DNA of 64,000 nt from Bacteroidaceae bacterium (GTDB taxonomy: Bacteria; Bacteroidota; Bacteroidia; Bacteroidales; Bacteroidaceae), in assembly GCA_017483605.1 (NCBI GenBank), contig JAFUWG010000027.1, forward strand, positions 1 through 64,000, in the 5' to 3' direction. Below the pieces are notes generated by a model. The model worked only from the letters and a program-made list of their open reading frames with translations, was not told where the DNA came from and made no database searches. Below, one piece after another: positions 62,353 to 64,000 of this stretch (its first letter is position 1; each line of letters starts with the position of its first letter). The translations under genes were made by a program, and so were the position numbers.

Positions 62353-64000
62353 ATGAAACAGAAGCTAAATCTGAGATTCTTGATGACCCTGCTCATCGGA
62401 GTCTTCGTGTCCGTTTCAGCGTTTGCCCAAAACATCACGGTGAAGGGTAACGTCAAGGACACAACTGGTGAACCTGTTTTCAGTGCTGCGGTCAAAGTGA
62501 AAGGCACAGGCACTGGATGTGTTACCGACCTCAATGGTAATTTTACGCTCTCGGTAGCAAGGAATGCAGTTCTTGAGATTTCCTTCATGGGCTACAAGAC
62601 TCAGGAGGTGAAGGCTGCTCCTTCGCTCATCGTCATTCTGCAGGATGACAACCGTCTTCTCAACGAGCAGATGGTCATCGGTTATGCAAAGGTGAAGAAA
62701 TCCGACATGACGGGTTCCGTTGCCGCCATCAAGCCCGACGAAATGTCGAAGGGTATCACGACCAGTGCTCAAGACATGCTCACTGGTAAGATTGCAGGTG
62801 TGAGCGTCATTTCAGATGGTGGTACTCCTGGTGGCGGTGCTTCCATTCGCATTCGTGGTGGCTCTTCACTTTCTGCATCCAACGACCCTCTGATTGTGAT
62901 TGACGGTCTTGCCATGGATAACAACGGTGTGCAAGGTCTTGCCAACCCGCTTTCGATGGTGAATCCAGAGGATATCGAGTCGATGTCTGTCTTGAAGGAC
63001 GCTTCCGCAACGGCCATCTATGGTAGCCGTGCATCTAACGGTGTGATTATCATCACCACCAAGAAGGGTAAGAAGGGTAGTGCTCCAAAGGTGAACTACA
63101 ACGGTAATATTTCTATCGCTTCTCCTCGTAAGACATACGACCTGCTGTCAGGTAACGAGTTCCGTGCATACGCAGCAACACTCGGTTTCTCTGACGCAGT
63201 CCTGGGTACATTGGGCAATGCGAATACCGATTGGCAGGACGAGGTTTATCGTACCGCCGTTTCAACAGACCATCAGATTTCTGTGGCTGGAGCAACCAAG
63301 AATCTTCCTTATCGTGTCAGCGTGGGTTATACGGACAACAACGGTATAGCCAAGACTTCAAACTATCAGCGTTTCACGGGCAGTTTGAATCTTTCTCCGA
63401 CATTCTTGGACGACCATCTTTCTGTGAATTTCAATGCGAAGTACATGTACGCTCACAACCGTTATGTGGATGGTGGCGTATTTGGTGCTGCAATTGACCA
63501 AGACCCCACTCAGCCTGTTTATGCAGACCAGTACGCAACAGGTGGTTACTGGCAGATTACAACGGGCGACTTCTCGAAGGCAGGTTGGGCAAATCCTATC
63601 ACGAACACCAATACTCCTCAGAACCCATACGCATTGATTAAGAATAAGTATGACCGTGCCAATGTGAACTCACTGATTGGTAACCTCGAAGTGGATTATA
63701 AGATTCATGGCTTCGAAGACCTCCGCATTCATGCCAGTGTGGGTGCTGACTATTCAGAAGGTCGTCAGTTGACAGACATTTCTCCTTATTCTTACAGCAA
63801 CAACTACTATGGTTGGACAGGTGTAAGCCAGTCTTACAAGTACAACCTTCAGGGCAATATCTATGCAGACTACTCTCACAACTTTGATGATGTTCACAAT
63901 GTGGACTTCATGATTGGTACTGAGGAGCAGCACTTCAACCGTAAGACTTACAACTACGGGGGGGGTAATTATCTGGGTGAAGTGCTTGTGACAGACGCAA
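62353..64000 (+). CDS. susC: SusC-like TonB-dependent receptor (5' part)
   Basis: The window holds 549 codons of an open frame running past its right edge. It has a signal peptide (TLLIGVFVSVSAFAQ), a carboxypeptidase-like domain (ITVKGNVKDTTGEPVFSAAV), a TonB-box region and a plug (MLTGKIAGVSVISDGGTPGG ... IRIRGGSSLSASNDPLIVID), then beta-barrel strands. The signature SVLKDASATAIYGSRASNGVIIITTKKG is typical of SusC/RagA. It should import malto-oligosaccharides with a SusD partner expected just beyond the window. A run of eight G near 63958-63965 is in frame. Confidence 0.95.
   Translation, partial: MKQKLNLRFLMTLLIGVFVSVSAFAQNITVKGNVKDTTGEPVFSAAVKVKGTGTGCVTDLNGNFTLSVARNAVLEISFMGYKTQEVKAAPSLIVILQDDNRLLNEQMVIGYAKVKKSDMTGSVAAIKPDEMSKGITTSAQDMLTGKIAGVSVISDGGTPGGGASIRIRGGSSLSASNDPLIVIDGLAMDNNGVQGLANPLSMVNPEDIESMSVLKDASATAIYGSRASNGVIIITTKKGKKGSAPKVNYNGNISIASPRKTYDLLSGNEFRAYAATLGFSDAVLGTLGNANTDWQDEVYRTAVSTDHQISVAGATKNLPYRVSVGYTDNNGIAKTSNYQRFTGSLNLSPTFLDDHLSVNFNAKYMYAHNRYVDGGVFGAAIDQDPTQPVYADQYATGGYWQITTGDFSKAGWANPITNTNTPQNPYALIKNKYDRANVNSLIGNLEVDYKIHGFEDLRIHASVGADYSEGRQLTDISPYSYSNNYYGWTGVSQSYKYNLQGNIYADYSHNFDDVHNVDFMIGTEEQHFNRKTYNYGGGNYLGEVLVTDA

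Overview
The window looks like a chromosomal segment of a Prevotella-like Bacteroidales. The evidence is many Bacteroidetes-type promoters (-7 box TAnnTTTG, usually with TTG about 20 nt upstream), paired STN/plug outer-membrane receptors, GLPGLI and TlpA-like families, a Sus-type starch locus, and few Shine-Dalgarno sequences. No rRNA, tRNA, CRISPR array, transposase or integrase was recognised.

Layout. 0-8 kb is housekeeping: mfd with a small gene in front of it, then mtaB, a family 2 glycosyltransferase and a membrane-anchored regulator. 8-14 kb holds four envelope thioredoxin-like (TlpA-type) proteins separated by palindromic repeat elements. 13.9-18.1 kb is an ECF sigma factor / DUF4974 protein / outer-membrane receptor operon. 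At 18.4-20.4 kb a propeller sensor without a kinase runs into a small convergent gene. 20-23.5 kb is a minus-strand operon (coiled-coil membrane protein, rpe, comEC, small protein). 24-31.7 kb holds blaI, an M56/TonB signalling gene, an outer-membrane receptor and three GLPGLI proteins. 31.9-37.2 kb carries an ADP-forming acyl-CoA synthetase, divergent from nrnA and a GH97 glycosidase. 37-42.5 kb has an AAA/DUF4143 ATPase and a group of lipoproteins, plus one frameshifted gene.

42.7-49.0 kb is an AT-rich island with all genes on the minus strand. I read it as an unrecognised RiPP-type operon: a structured leader, two M48 metallopeptidases, two small zinc-ribbon proteins, a 55-aa Cys-containing putative precursor peptide (46179-46346), a radical SAM/SPASM maturase, a GNAT acetyltransferase and three accessory genes. 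The peptide gene ends 6 nt before the maturase start. This is the best candidate for an undescribed system here.

49-53 kb carries DUF5675 and small phage-like genes and two HU-like proteins. 53-54.7 kb has aroB and rfbC. 54.9-64 kb is a glycan locus: a GH53 galactanase, a SusR-like regulator, then divergently susA (GH13), susB (GH97) and susC, which runs off the window.

Intergenic DNA is rich in structured repeats. Examples are a triple 19-bp palindrome element present three times, a 3x23-bp repeat between susB and susC, a 3x22-bp repeat in the leader of the AAA ATPase gene, and several large inverted repeats.
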